A stretch of DNA of 64,000 bases, from contig NZ_CP106736.1 in the NCBI RefSeq assembly GCF_030035605.1, positions 4,275,001 through 4,339,000 on the forward strand, given 5' to 3'. Source of the DNA: Silvimonas soli. Its GTDB lineage: Bacteria > Pseudomonadota > Gammaproteobacteria > Burkholderiales > Chitinibacteraceae. Positions 41,658-50,643 of the stretch are shown piece by piece; the stretch's first letter is position 1, and every line of letters starts with the position of its first letter. The notes under the pieces are model-generated. The model ran no database searches and was not told the DNA's origin. It saw only the letters and a program-made list of their open reading frames with translations. Made by a program: the position numbers and the translations under genes.

Positions 41658-41885
41658 TTAGTGCAGATCGGTGTACGGCAGCAGCGCGAGGTAACGAGCG
41701 CGCTTGATTGCTGCAGACAGTTGGCGTTGGTATTTGGCTTTGGTGCCAGTAATACGTGCTGGAATGATTTTACCGTTTTCAGCAATGAAATCTTTCAGGA
41801 GCGCGGTGTCCTTGTAGTCGATTTCTTTGATGCCTTCAGCGGTAAAGCGGCAAAACTTCTTGCGCTTGAAAAGGTGGCGAGACAT
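41658..41885 (-). CDS. rpsR: 30S ribosomal protein S18
   Basis: A 75-residue ribosomal protein, MSRHLFKRKKFCRFTAEGI to the PARITGTKAKYQRQLSAAIK rRNA-binding region. It partners S6, encoded upstream in the same operon. Length and sequence are standard. Confidence 0.98.
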   Translation of the reverse strand: MSRHLFKRKKFCRFTAEGIKEIDYKDTALLKDFIAENGKIIPARITGTKAKYQRQLSAAIKRARYLALLPYTDLH

Positions 41886-41897
41886 GGTATCTATCCT

Positions 41898-42203
41898 TTA
41901 ATTCAACAATTCGTACTGTTCGATATGCAACACGAGCCGGCGGCGAAGTTTTTGTCCCATGCTTACCAAAAAGCCTGCGACTCTGACTTGTTGACCAATT
42001 TGCAGTTTGCTTAATGCCTGAGCAGTAGGGCCAGAGGCTCTGGCCGGTGCTTCCAGCGTTACCCGCCGGGGCATTTCATTTTCCAGTTGCTCCGATTCAT
42101 GCAACAAAACCAGTTCCAGAATCGGGATGCCTGCTGGCGTAATGCGCAGGGCCTGCATTTCAATCAGGGTGCCGTTTAAAAGTACCCGGTTGCTTTTCGT
42201 CAC
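41898..42203 (-). CDS. priB: primosomal replication protein N (PriB)
   Basis: A 101-residue single-stranded-DNA-binding OB-fold protein of the PriA-PriB restart primosome. The residues NRVLLNGTLIEMQALRITPA and the position between rpsF and rpsR identify it. It starts with GTG and has no clear Shine-Dalgarno, so coupling to rpsF translation is likely. Confidence 0.93.
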   Translation of the reverse strand: MTKSNRVLLNGTLIEMQALRITPAGIPILELVLLHESEQLENEMPRRVTLEAPARASGPTAQALSKLQIGQQVRVAGFLVSMGQKLRRRLVLHIEQYELLN

Positions 42204-42231
42204 GTCGTTGCGTTAGCAAGTCGACCAGCCA

Positions 42232-42597
42232 TTAAACGGCTTGGTCTTCCTGTGCCGGAGCGGACAACGACTTGGACTTCTCTTCCTTCATCATCGGGGA
42301 AGCTTCAGTCACTGCGTGTTCCATCTTGGTAGTCAGATGGCGCAGTACGGCGTCGTTGAACTTGAAGGCGTGTTCGAGTTCGTCCAGGGTTTCCTGGCCG
42401 ATTTCGACGTTCAGCAGAACGTAGTGAGCCTTGTGGATTTTCTGGATAGGGTAAGCCAGTTGACGGCGGCCCCAATCTTCCAGGCGGTGGATCGTGCCGT
42501 TGCCGGTCGCGATCAGGGATTTGTAGCGCTCGATCATTGCGGGCACTTGCTCGCTTTGATCAGGGTGCACGATGAATACAATTTCGTAATGTCGCAT
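42232..42597 (-). CDS. rpsF: 30S ribosomal protein S6
   Basis: A 121-residue ribosomal protein, starting MRHYEIVFIVHPDQSEQVPA, with EDWGRRQLAYPIQKIHKAHY in the middle and a short charged C-terminal extension (EEKSKSLSAPAQED). AAGGAG lies upstream of the ATG. It is the first gene of its operon. Confidence 0.98.
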   Translation of the reverse strand: MRHYEIVFIVHPDQSEQVPAMIERYKSLIATGNGTIHRLEDWGRRQLAYPIQKIHKAHYVLLNVEIGQETLDELEHAFKFNDAVLRHLTTKMEHAVTEASPMMKEEKSKSLSAPAQEDQAV

Positions 42598-42603
42598 GTG
42601 TGC

Positions 42604-42650
42604 TCCTTACGGTTTAATAACAGCCTGCCGCGTGCGACGCCGGTCAGGCA
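42604..42650 (-). promoter_or_regulatory. candidate S6:S18-binding leader of the rpsF operon
   Basis: On the minus strand, 42649-42623 folds as a hairpin with outer stem GCCTG/CAGGC and an inner stem around a TCGCA loop with an asymmetric CCG-containing element. A single-stranded AAACCGTAAGGAG with the Shine-Dalgarno follows. A CCG-bearing leader hairpin recognised by the S6:S18 complex is known in many bacteria. The match here is by eye only. Confidence 0.35.
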
Positions 42651-42674
42651 AGGGGTGAACACGCAACTATATAT

Positions 42675-42716
42675 GAAAAACCCGACCCCATGCAAGCTGC
42701 TGGGCCGGGTTTTCTA
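42675..42716 (-). terminator. terminator after fdxA
   Basis: AAAAACCCGACCC (42676-42688) and GGGCCGGGTTTTC (42702-42714) form a long stem with a 13-nt loop and one mismatch. Read on the minus strand it gives a GGGTTTTT tail downstream of fdxA. Confidence 0.75.
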
Positions 42717-42742
42717 ATTGGATGCTGCCAATCGGTACGGAT

Positions 42743-43066
42743 TTAGCGTTCGATCTGGTCGATCTTGTCGGTTACGCCAGCCCAGGTTTCGTGGTCTGGT
42801 TGCGGATCTTTCTTCTCGACGATGGCTGGCCACAGCTTGGCCAGTTCTGCGTTGAGCGGAATATAAGCCTGCATATCGGCCGGAACGTCATCTTCGGCAT
42901 AGATGGCCTCAACCGGGCATTCGGCCACGCACAACGTGCAGTCGATGCACTCGTCCGGGTCAATCACCAGGAAGTTCGGGCCTTCGCGAAAGCAATCTAC
43001 CGGGCAAACATCAACGCAGTCGGTGTACTTGCATTTGACACAGGCGTCGGTGACAACATAGGTCAT
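42743..43066 (-). CDS. fdxA: ferredoxin FdxA, seven-iron type
   Basis: A 107-residue electron carrier. The first cluster ligands lie in CVKCKYTDCVDVCPVDCF near residue 9-24, and a complete CIDCTLCVAECP motif near residue 40-51 binds the [4Fe-4S] cluster. The spacing is that of Azotobacter FdI-type 3Fe-4S/4Fe-4S ferredoxins. The C-terminal half (NAELAKLWP) is typical of FdxA. It is monocistronic, divergent from gluQ. Confidence 0.95.
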   Translation of the reverse strand: MTYVVTDACVKCKYTDCVDVCPVDCFREGPNFLVIDPDECIDCTLCVAECPVEAIYAEDDVPADMQAYIPLNAELAKLWPAIVEKKDPQPDHETWAGVTDKIDQIER

Positions 43067-43139
43067 GGCGTATCCTTTTTCAGAGCGGAGCGAGTAGGTG
43101 TTAATCGGTCAGCGCGAGGTGGTGCGCGCTGACGCGTGA

Positions 43140-43161
43140 TATAAAATGCGGCTATTTTATA
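43140..43161. promoter_or_regulatory. AT-rich palindrome in the fdxA/gluQ divergent promoter region
   Basis: TATAAAAT (43140-43147), GCGGCT, ATTTTATA (43154-43161): an 8-bp perfect dyad with a 6-nt spacer. Because it is palindromic it offers a -10-like box to each strand. It could be an operator or divergent -10 elements. Confidence 0.35.
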
Positions 43162-43236
43162 ACAAAGCGGCGCCAAGGCTGAACTACTCGTGTTCAAAAC
43201 AATGAAAACCCGCCATCTTCAAGGCGCGTGCCTCCC

Positions 43237-44214
43237 ATGTTTTCGCTGAATAGCACTGTTGCTGCGCATCGATCCGTTGCCTTCACGGTCGACCATGCAG
43301 CGCCAAACGGCTATCGCGGGCGGTTTGCGCCCAGCCCGACTGGCGTGCTGCATGCCGGTTCGCTGCTCGCCGCAGTTGCCAGTTATCTCGATGCGCGCGC
43401 CAACGGCGGGCAATGGCTGGTGCGCATGGAAGATCTCGATGGGCCGCGTTGCATTCCCGGCGCTGCCGAGCGGATCTTGCAGCAACTCGACAGCTGGGGA
43501 ATGCATTGGGACGGAGAGGTGGTCTACCAGAGTCAGCGCACTGCCTTGTACCAGGACGCTTTGAGCATTCTGCAAGATGGCGGGCATGTATATCCGTGCA
43601 GTTGCACCCGCAAAGAAATTGCCAGCGTGGCGCATGCCGGGGTGGACGGCCCCGTTTATCCGGGCACTTGCCGCAACGGACTCAAGCCGGGCGCCAAGGC
43701 ACGGGCATGGCGGGTCAGGGTGCCCCAATCTGGTGTGATTTCTTTTACCGACCGGATTCAGGGTGCGCAGCTGCAGGCATTGGCCGAAGAGGTTGGTGAT
43801 TTTGTATTGCAGCGGGCTGACGGATTGTTTGCATATCAATTGGCCGTGGTGGTCGACGATGCGCTGCAAGGCATAACACATATTGTCAGAGGCGCTGATC
43901 TGCTTGATTCGACCCCCCGTCAGCAATACTTGCAGCAATTACTCAATTGCCCGTCTCCTGAATATGCGCATATCCCGGTACTGGTTAATTACAAGGGCGA
44001 AAAGCTTAGCAAGCAAACCCTCGCACCCGAGGTGTTGTCAGAAAATCCGGTTCCGGTGCTTTGGAATGCACTTTTGTTGCTGGGACAAAATCCGGATCCG
44101 GCTCTCCTTTCTGCCTGTTTACAGGATTTCTGGTCGTCTGCCGTGAACAAATGGGATTTGCGTTCAGTGCCCGTCGGGCGTCGGGTTCAATCCGATGGTC
44201 GGCTGTATGAGTGA
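43237..44214 (+). CDS. gluQ: glutamyl-Q tRNA(Asp) synthetase
   Basis: A GluRS paralogue lacking the anticodon-binding domain that attaches glutamate to queuosine of tRNA(Asp). It has the HIGH-like motif in RFAPSPTGVLHAGSLLAA, a zinc site (CSC near residue 122, with Tyr and Cys in PVYPGTC), and the KLSKQ variant of KMSKS near residue 255. The 325-residue length is longer than typical because of about 28 extra residues before GYRGRFAPS. ATG 43237 is used; GTG 43228 is an alternative. Confidence 0.93.
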   Translation: MFSLNSTVAAHRSVAFTVDHAAPNGYRGRFAPSPTGVLHAGSLLAAVASYLDARANGGQWLVRMEDLDGPRCIPGAAERILQQLDSWGMHWDGEVVYQSQRTALYQDALSILQDGGHVYPCSCTRKEIASVAHAGVDGPVYPGTCRNGLKPGAKARAWRVRVPQSGVISFTDRIQGAQLQALAEEVGDFVLQRADGLFAYQLAVVVDDALQGITHIVRGADLLDSTPRQQYLQQLLNCPSPEYAHIPVLVNYKGEKLSKQTLAPEVLSENPVPVLWNALLLLGQNPDPALLSACLQDFWSSAVNKWDLRSVPVGRRVQSDGRLYE

Positions 44215-44428
44215 ATTATCTGTTGTTTGAAAAATAACAATTGCTTATTAAATTTGACAATTCTTATTGAATTGGCGATTTTTCGGATTATCCACTACTG
44301 GTAATCAGTGTGCTTGCTGCTTCACCTTGCGTCTTTTTGGCGTCGGGTGTTATGTTCGCGGCCCGGAATTTATGAATTTGCCAACCCTGTTTTGGGTTGG
44401 TCTATGCGAAAGAAATTGGGGGAAGTCT

Positions 44429-47236
44429 GTGCCTATCAAACCTGGAGTCAAAGCCTGCGTGCTAGCACTGATGCTGGCAGCGCCGTGGAGTGCCCAAGCG
44501 GCGGGGCTGGGACGTTTGAATGTCTTGTCCGGACTCGGACAACCGTTCCGCGGGGAAATCGATCTGGTTGCCGTGCAGCCAGAAGAGGCTGATTCGTTGG
44601 TTGTTGGCCTGGCGCCGCCTGATGCTTATGGCGCTGCGCAAGTGCCTTATCCATCGTCGTCGCTTGGTCTGCGTTTCAATATCGACAAGCGGGCCAATGG
44701 CCAGTACTTCGTGACTGTTTCTTCCAGCCAGGCCATCAGCGAGCCGGTTCTGGGGTTGCTGGTCGATCTGAACTGGGCGTCTGGTCATATCCAGCGCGAA
44801 TACACGGCGCTGATTGATCCGGTCGGTTACGGCTCGGGCAACAATGCCAGCGGTACGGCGGCATCGGGTACGACTGCTAGCCACGCGCTGACAGGCGCCA
44901 TTACCCCGGCTCGTCCGCAAACGGGCAGCTCAGGGACATCCCGCAAAGGTCGCAAGGTGCAACACGCACCTGCTGCGGCGGCAAGCAACGACACCAGCAC
45001 CACCACGACGCCGGCAGCTTCGGCTGGCGCACAAGCCGGGGCAGATAGCTATACCGTCAAGGCTGGCGATACCTTGTCTACCATCGCTCATCAGGTTCAG
45101 CCGGATGGCGTGAGTCTTGAACAAGTATTGGTCAGCCTGTACCGCAGCAACGAAGATGCGTTCAACGGCAACATGAACCGCCTCAAGCGCGGCAAAATTC
45201 TGCAGATTCCGTCGGCTGCCAAGATGGCAGAAGTGACGCGTGGTGAAGCTTCCAAAGAAATTCATCTGCAATCGCAAAACTGGCACGCATATCGTCAGCA
45301 AGTAGCGGAAAACGCTAGCAAGACGCCAGCGGAAGATACGCAAAACCAAAGCACCAGCGGCAAGATCGGTGCCAAGGTTGAAGACAAGGGCGCAGCATCC
45401 GGCCAGCAAAGCAAGGATGTGCTCAAGCTGTCGAACGGCAGCAAGACCGGCGCTGCCGGTGCTGGTTCGAGTGAAGAAGACAAAGTTGCCCACGAAAAGG
45501 CGTTGAAAGACGCGCAAGCCCGGGTAGACAGTCTGCAAAAGAATGTCAAAGACATGAAGGGCCTGTTGGCACTGCAAGGCAAGGCGGTGGCTTCGCAAGC
45601 TTCTGCCGTTGCTGCGCCGGTCGCATCTGCCGTGGCTGCTGCATCGCAAACCGCCGCAGCGGCTGTCGCCGAAGCCAGCGCCACTGCCAGCGCTCCAGTC
45701 GCTGAGCCCGTTGCGTCGGCTGTGGCCGCCAGCAAGCCAGCGCGTCACCACGTGATGCCAGCTCCGGCGCCGGTTGCCGAACCGTCATTCTTTGATTCGC
45801 TGATGGAAAATCCGGTCCTGCCGGGTGCTGGTTTGCTGGTGTTGTTGCTGGGCGCGGGTGCGTTTGTTTATAACCGCCGCCGCAAAAAACCGGCTGCCTT
45901 TGATGACAGCATCATCACCGGTGGTGACCTCAAGCCCAACACGGTGCTGGGTCAGACTGGCGGTGCGGTCATCAGCACGCAACCGACAGAAAACTCATTC
46001 CTGACGGACTTTAGCCGCCAGGGTCTGGGCACTATCGATACCGATGAAGTGGACCCGATTGCCGAAGCTGAAGTGTATATGGCCTACGGTCGTGACGCTC
46101 AGGCTGAGGAAATCCTCAAGGATGCGTTGGCTCGCGATCCATCGCGTAACGAAATCCGCCTGAAGTTGCTGGAAATCCACGCGGCACGCAAGGACAAGAC
46201 TTCGTTCGAAGAAGTGGCATCTGATCTGTACGCCAACCAGAACGGTCGCGGTCCGGTTTGGGAGCAAGCTGCCTATATCGGGCATAACCTTGATCCGGAA
46301 AATCCGCTGTACTTGCGGACCGAAGCTGCTGCACGTGCTGCTGAAGCGCATCCTACCGGCGCAAGCGGCACGGCGATCGCTGCCGGTGCGGCAGTCGCTG
46401 GCGCGGCAGTGGCAGGGCTGGCGGCAGAAGCTGCTCACCACGATCACAACCTGGACTTTGATCTGGGTCTGGATCATCCGGCCGCTACAACTCCTGTGGT
46501 TGAGCATGTAGCACCGATTGAAGTTGCCGCTCCTGCGGTCGCTCAATCCGAAGCGATGATTGATCCGCTGGCGGATCTTGATCTGGGCCTGGATATGCCG
46601 GCTGCAACGCCAGCGCCGGTTTCAGAACAAGCAGTTCCGGCTCCGGCGGTGCATGAAGACCTGGCTTCTGGGCTGGACTTTGATCTGGATTCTTTTGACG
46701 TTCCAGCAACTGCCGCTGAGCCAGAAACCCACGAAGTAACCGATGCCCTTGCCGATCTGCATTTGCCGCACGCAGACGACGATGAGTTGGTGTTCCCGCT
46801 GGATGAATCGCTAAGCGAAGAACATCTGGAAGCTTCGTTGCCAGAAATTGCGCCCGCTGATCTTGATCTGGATTTGCCAGGTTTTGAATCGACCGCAACT
46901 CCGGCCACGCATCACGCTGAACCTGCAGTCGCTGACGATCTTGGGCTGGATTTCAGCTTTGATCTGAATGACGAGTCTGGTGCAGCAGCAACGCCGACCG
47001 CATCTGGTATAGCTCCGGCACCGTCGTTTGATTCCACTTTTGGCGCTTTGCAAAGTGCGGATGAATCAACAACCGACTACGGCAGTGATGATCCGGTGCA
47101 AACCAAGATCGACCTGGCTCGCGCCTATATCGATATGGGTGACGTTGAAGGTGCTCGCGAGATTCTGCATGAGGCCGAAGCTGAAGGTAGTGCACAGCAG
47201 AAACAGGAAGTGCGTGGTCTGTTGAATGGCTTGTAA
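44429..47236 (+). CDS. fimV: FimV family pilus assembly/polar hub protein
   Basis: An inner-membrane protein needed for type IV pilus function and polar organisation. GTG 44429 follows GGGGGAAG and gives a clean signal peptide (VLALMLAAPWSAQA). After it come the FimV N-terminal domain (LGRLNVLSGLGQPFRGEIDL), a LysM peptidoglycan-binding unit (about residues 206-262), Ala-rich coiled-coil linkers, a transmembrane helix at about 464-482 (GAGLLVLLLGAGAFVYNRRR), an acidic Ala/Pro/Asp-rich cytoplasmic region, and the conserved C-terminal FimV motif (KIDLARAYIDMGDVEGAREI). At 935 residues it fits the family. The frame is open from 44267, but that stretch is not conserved. Confidence 0.94.
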   Translation: MPIKPGVKACVLALMLAAPWSAQAAGLGRLNVLSGLGQPFRGEIDLVAVQPEEADSLVVGLAPPDAYGAAQVPYPSSSLGLRFNIDKRANGQYFVTVSSSQAISEPVLGLLVDLNWASGHIQREYTALIDPVGYGSGNNASGTAASGTTASHALTGAITPARPQTGSSGTSRKGRKVQHAPAAAASNDTSTTTTPAASAGAQAGADSYTVKAGDTLSTIAHQVQPDGVSLEQVLVSLYRSNEDAFNGNMNRLKRGKILQIPSAAKMAEVTRGEASKEIHLQSQNWHAYRQQVAENASKTPAEDTQNQSTSGKIGAKVEDKGAASGQQSKDVLKLSNGSKTGAAGAGSSEEDKVAHEKALKDAQARVDSLQKNVKDMKGLLALQGKAVASQASAVAAPVASAVAAASQTAAAAVAEASATASAPVAEPVASAVAASKPARHHVMPAPAPVAEPSFFDSLMENPVLPGAGLLVLLLGAGAFVYNRRRKKPAAFDDSIITGGDLKPNTVLGQTGGAVISTQPTENSFLTDFSRQGLGTIDTDEVDPIAEAEVYMAYGRDAQAEEILKDALARDPSRNEIRLKLLEIHAARKDKTSFEEVASDLYANQNGRGPVWEQAAYIGHNLDPENPLYLRTEAAARAAEAHPTGASGTAIAAGAAVAGAAVAGLAAEAAHHDHNLDFDLGLDHPAATTPVVEHVAPIEVAAPAVAQSEAMIDPLADLDLGLDMPAATPAPVSEQAVPAPAVHEDLASGLDFDLDSFDVPATAAEPETHEVTDALADLHLPHADDDELVFPLDESLSEEHLEASLPEIAPADLDLDLPGFESTATPATHHAEPAVADDLGLDFSFDLNDESGAAATPTASGIAPAPSFDSTFGALQSADESTTDYGSDDPVQTKIDLARAYIDMGDVEGAREILHEAEAEGSAQQKQEVRGLLNGL

Positions 47237-47270
47237 TTGCAGTAAACGACGTTTGCGGGGTGTGTGAAGC

Positions 47271-47888
47271 TTGCATCCCGCAAACGCAATTCTCTGCTGG
47301 ATATGGGTGGCGTGCTGGTTGCAGTTGTTGCAGCCCACGCCACTTGTCGTTGTAACTGCGCTACTGGTGACGGTGACTCTGTGGCAAGAGCGCGCGCGCA
47401 TGCTGCGTATGTTGCGGCGAGTGCGCGTGCTGCTTGCGGCCATCATCCTGGTTTACGGCTGGTCGACGCCGGGTTTGTATGTCTGGCCGGGCTGGTTGTC
47501 GCCAACGCGTGAGGGTCTCTGGTTTGGTTTGATCCAGGGTTTGCGTCTGCTGGCGGTGTTAACCAGCCTGCAATGGTTGCTGCGGGCATTAAAACGCGAT
47601 GATCTGTTTGCCGGGGTTTACCTGCTGGCCGCGCCGCTAGGTTGGCTGGGTGTGAATCGGCAGCGTTGGGCGCTGCGTCTGGCGTTGACTATGGACTATG
47701 CCGAGACCTTGCTGGCCGAGCGCCAGGACTGGCGTAGTTTGTGGCAACAACTGGCAAATCCGGCGGCCGATGAGCCAGAAAAGGCGGTAGTCGTCGATTT
47801 GCGGATTCGCGCGCTTTCACCGGTACAGACCAGTCTGATGTTCCTGCTGCTGGTCAGCATCGTGCTAACCTTACTGTTTTTGCGCTGA
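47271..47888 (+). CDS. CbiQ/ECF T-component-like membrane protein
   Basis: A 205-residue hydrophobic protein with about four to five transmembrane helices and a cytoplasmic loop containing an Ala-rich/Arg segment. It resembles the transmembrane T component of energy-coupling factor transporters but is short, and no ATPase or substrate-binding component is adjacent. The usual coupling motif is not evident. The in-frame stop at 47265 forces a TTG start at 47271 (GGGG upstream) or a later one. The position between fimV and truA is conserved in related bacteria as far as I recall. Function unknown. Confidence 0.7.
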   Translation: MHPANAILCWIWVACWLQLLQPTPLVVVTALLVTVTLWQERARMLRMLRRVRVLLAAIILVYGWSTPGLYVWPGWLSPTREGLWFGLIQGLRLLAVLTSLQWLLRALKRDDLFAGVYLLAAPLGWLGVNRQRWALRLALTMDYAETLLAERQDWRSLWQQLANPAADEPEKAVVVDLRIRALSPVQTSLMFLLLVSIVLTLLFLR

Positions 47889-47927
47889 CCCAAGTGCAGT
47901 CATCCTCATTCTTCTGACCCGAAACCC

Positions 47928-48710
47928 ATGAAATACGCGCTTGCCATTGAATATGACGGCCGGGCCTTTTATGGCTGGCAAGTTCAGCCCGATCGGCCGA
48001 CCGTACAAGCCGCGGTGGAAGCCGCCATTTCGCGCATGGCGGGCCATGCCTTGCGCGTGCACGCGGCTGGCCGTACCGATACTGGTGTGCATGCCAGTGG
48101 TCAGGTTGTGCATTTTGAGACCGAGGTCAATCGCCCGCTCACCGCTTGGGTGCGTGGCGTAAACAGCTTTTTGCCCGATGGCGTAGCAGTGCGCTGGGCA
48201 CAAGAAGTGCCGGAAGAATTTCATTCGCGCTTTTCTGCCACCGGCAGGCACTACCGATATCTGCTGCTGAATCATCCGGTGCGCCCCGCGTTGTGGTCGG
48301 GCAGGGTGGGTTGGACTCATTCCGCGCTGGACATTGATGCGATGCGCCAAGCAGCGGTGTTGTTGCTAGGGACACACGATTTTTCCAGCTTCCGGGCGGC
48401 GGAATGCCAGGCCAAAACGCCGGTCAAAACCTTGCGCAGGATTGAATTGATTGAGCAGGGCACGTTGCTCGCGGTCGATTTTGAGGCTGATGCCTTTTTG
48501 CATCATATGGTGCGCAATCTGATGGGCGCGTTGTTACACATTGCCAAAGGCAACGCGCCGCCAGAATGGATTGTGACTCTGCTGGCCCAGCGCAACCGCA
48601 GCGTGGCACCGCCTACTTTTATGCCAGATGGCTTATATCTGACTGGTGTGAGTTATCCTGCACAATTCGGCCTGCCAAGCGAGCCTGATCCGCGTTATGG
48701 CTTGATCTAG
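47928..48710 (+). CDS. truA: tRNA pseudouridine(38-40) synthase
   Basis: Converts uridines 38-40 in tRNA anticodon stems to pseudouridine. The 260-residue protein has ALAIEYDGRAFYGWQVQP at the N-terminus, the catalytic Asp in HAAGRTDTGVHASGQV (about residue 51), and the conserved FLHHMVRNLMGALL segment. It starts 39 nt after the CbiQ-like gene. The truA-trpF adjacency is common in proteobacteria. Confidence 0.97.
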   Translation: MKYALAIEYDGRAFYGWQVQPDRPTVQAAVEAAISRMAGHALRVHAAGRTDTGVHASGQVVHFETEVNRPLTAWVRGVNSFLPDGVAVRWAQEVPEEFHSRFSATGRHYRYLLLNHPVRPALWSGRVGWTHSALDIDAMRQAAVLLLGTHDFSSFRAAECQAKTPVKTLRRIELIEQGTLLAVDFEADAFLHHMVRNLMGALLHIAKGNAPPEWIVTLLAQRNRSVAPPTFMPDGLYLTGVSYPAQFGLPSEPDPRYGLI

Positions 48711-48814
48711 CTGGATTGGCGGGGTATTGGCCTGATCTTGCTAGCACATAGAATATTTTTGTCCTTGCTGCTTTCGCAGGGATATTCATCGAGAACAATC
48801 TGGAACAGCCACTC

Positions 48815-49435
48815 ATGAGCCTGCCTCGCATCAAGATCTGCGGTCTGCGGGATGCCGAAACAGCCAGAACGGTCGCCGCAATGGGCGCAGACGCCATAGG
48901 TCTGGTGTTCTACGCGCCCAGCCCACGCAACGTGAGTATCGAGACCGCGCAGACGGTGCTGGCGGCATTGCCGGCGTTCGTTACCAGCGTGGGACTGTTT
49001 GTAAACGCGGATGCAGAATGGCTGCGTGACCTGCTGGAAGTACTGCCGTTAGACCTGCTGCAGTTTCACGGCGATGAGTCACCGGCGTACTGTCGAAGTT
49101 TCGGGCGACCTTATATCAAAGCGGTTCGCGTAAAACCTGACACAAATTTGTTAGAATACGCCGCCCAATACCGTGACGCGCGCGGTTTGCTGGTGGATGC
49201 CTTTGTAGAAGGCACGCCCGGCGGTACTGGTGAAGCTTTTGATTGGTCATTGATTCCACAGGATTTACCGCTGCCACTGATCTTGTCCGGTGGCCTGCAC
49301 CCGGACAATGTTCGGGAGGCGATTGCGGCGGTTAAACCTTGGGCAGTTGATGTTTCCAGCGGTGTGGAAAGCACCCGTGGCATAAAAGACCTGAGCAAGG
49401 TTGAACAATTTATCAAGGCGGCGAGACTCGCATGA
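48815..49435 (+). CDS. trpF: phosphoribosylanthranilate isomerase
   Basis: Third step of tryptophan synthesis, a stand-alone 206-residue TIM barrel. The catalytic Cys lies in RIKICGLRD near residue 8, LLQFHGDES at mid-protein, and the catalytic Asp in GLLVDAFVEG; LILSGGLHPDNV and DVSSGVE are the phosphate-binding loops. Its stop overlaps the trpB ATG (ATGA), so the genes are coupled. I saw no leader peptide or attenuator upstream. Confidence 0.97.
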   Translation: MSLPRIKICGLRDAETARTVAAMGADAIGLVFYAPSPRNVSIETAQTVLAALPAFVTSVGLFVNADAEWLRDLLEVLPLDLLQFHGDESPAYCRSFGRPYIKAVRVKPDTNLLEYAAQYRDARGLLVDAFVEGTPGGTGEAFDWSLIPQDLPLPLILSGGLHPDNVREAIAAVKPWAVDVSSGVESTRGIKDLSKVEQFIKAARLA

Positions 49436-50643
49436 ACGACTTCCTTCGTTACCACCAGCCCGATTTGCAAGGTCACTTTGGCCAGTTTGGCGGCCTGTAC
49501 GTTGCCGAAACGCTGATGCCAGCGCTCGATGAGCTGCGTATCGAATATGAAAAAGCCAAGGCTGATCCAGCCTTCATGGCCGAGTACAACTATGAGTTGG
49601 CCCACTATGTTGGCCGTCCGTCGCCGATTTATCACGCCAAGCGCTGGTCCGAAGCCTTGGGTGGCGCACAGATTTATCTGAAGCGTGAAGACCTGAATCA
49701 TACCGGCGCGCACAAGGTAAACAACACCATCGGCCAGGCCTTGCTGGCTCGCCGTATGGGTAAAAAACGCGTGATTGCCGAAACCGGCGCGGGTCAGCAC
49801 GGCGTGGCGACGGCCACTGTGGCGGCGCGTTACGGTCTGGAATGCGTGGTGTACATGGGCGCTGAAGACGTCAAACGCCAATCACCCAATGTGTTCCGCA
49901 TGAAGTTGCTGGGCGCGACCGTAGTTGCCGTTGAGTCGGGCTCCAAAACGCTGAAAGACGCCATGAACGAGGCGATGCGTGATTGGGTGACCAACGTCGA
50001 TAGCACTTATTACATTATTGGCACCTGCGCAGGCCCGCACCCGTACCCGATGCTGGTGCGTGACTTCCAGTGCGTGATTGGCGAAGAAGCCAAGGTGCAG
50101 ATGGTCGACATGATTGGCCGTCAGCCCGATTACGTGGTGGCATGTGTCGGCGGTGGCTCCAACGCCATTGGTATCTTCCATCCGTATATCGAAGTGCCTG
50201 GCGTGCGGCTGATTGGCGTTGAAGCCGGTGGTGATGGCGTCGAAACCGGTCGTCATGCTGCGCCGCTGACCGCCAACGTCGGCACTGGCGTGCTGCACGG
50301 CAATCGCATGTATCTGATGCAGGATGAAAACGGTCAGGTTGCCGACACGCATTCGATCTCCGCTGGTCTGGATTATCCAGGCGTGGGCCCGGAACATTGC
50401 TACCTGAAAGACATTCACCGCGCCGAGTATGTGGCGGCGAACGACAACGAAGCGATTGCAGCATTTCACGATCTGAGTCGTTTTGAAGGTATCATCCCGG
50501 CGCTGGAATCCAGTCACGCTCTGGCGCATGCCAAAAAGCTCGCTCCGACGCTGCCGAAAGACCAGGTCATTCTGGTGAATCTGTCTGGTCGTGGCGACAA
50601 GGATATTCCGACCATGGCCCGTATGGCCGGTATCGAACTCTAG
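49432..50643 (+). CDS. trpB: tryptophan synthase beta subunit
   Basis: Condenses indole with serine using PLP. The 403-residue protein has the PLP lysine in LNHTGAHKVNN near residue 97, the ETGAGQHG substrate loop, the GGGSNAIG phosphate loop, and the C-terminal LSGRGDKD. The TAG stop coincides with the start of a palindromic repeat (50643-50766) that separates it from trpA. Confidence 0.98.
   Translation: MNDFLRYHQPDLQGHFGQFGGLYVAETLMPALDELRIEYEKAKADPAFMAEYNYELAHYVGRPSPIYHAKRWSEALGGAQIYLKREDLNHTGAHKVNNTIGQALLARRMGKKRVIAETGAGQHGVATATVAARYGLECVVYMGAEDVKRQSPNVFRMKLLGATVVAVESGSKTLKDAMNEAMRDWVTNVDSTYYIIGTCAGPHPYPMLVRDFQCVIGEEAKVQMVDMIGRQPDYVVACVGGGSNAIGIFHPYIEVPGVRLIGVEAGGDGVETGRHAAPLTANVGTGVLHGNRMYLMQDENGQVADTHSISAGLDYPGVGPEHCYLKDIHRAEYVAANDNEAIAAFHDLSRFEGIIPALESSHALAHAKKLAPTLPKDQVILVNLSGRGDKDIPTMARMAGIEL

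Noticed and set aside
41069..41707. 212-codon plus-strand open frame across the rplI/rpsR region
   Set aside because: Antisense to L9 and S18, starts inside a terminator region, and has low-complexity composition.
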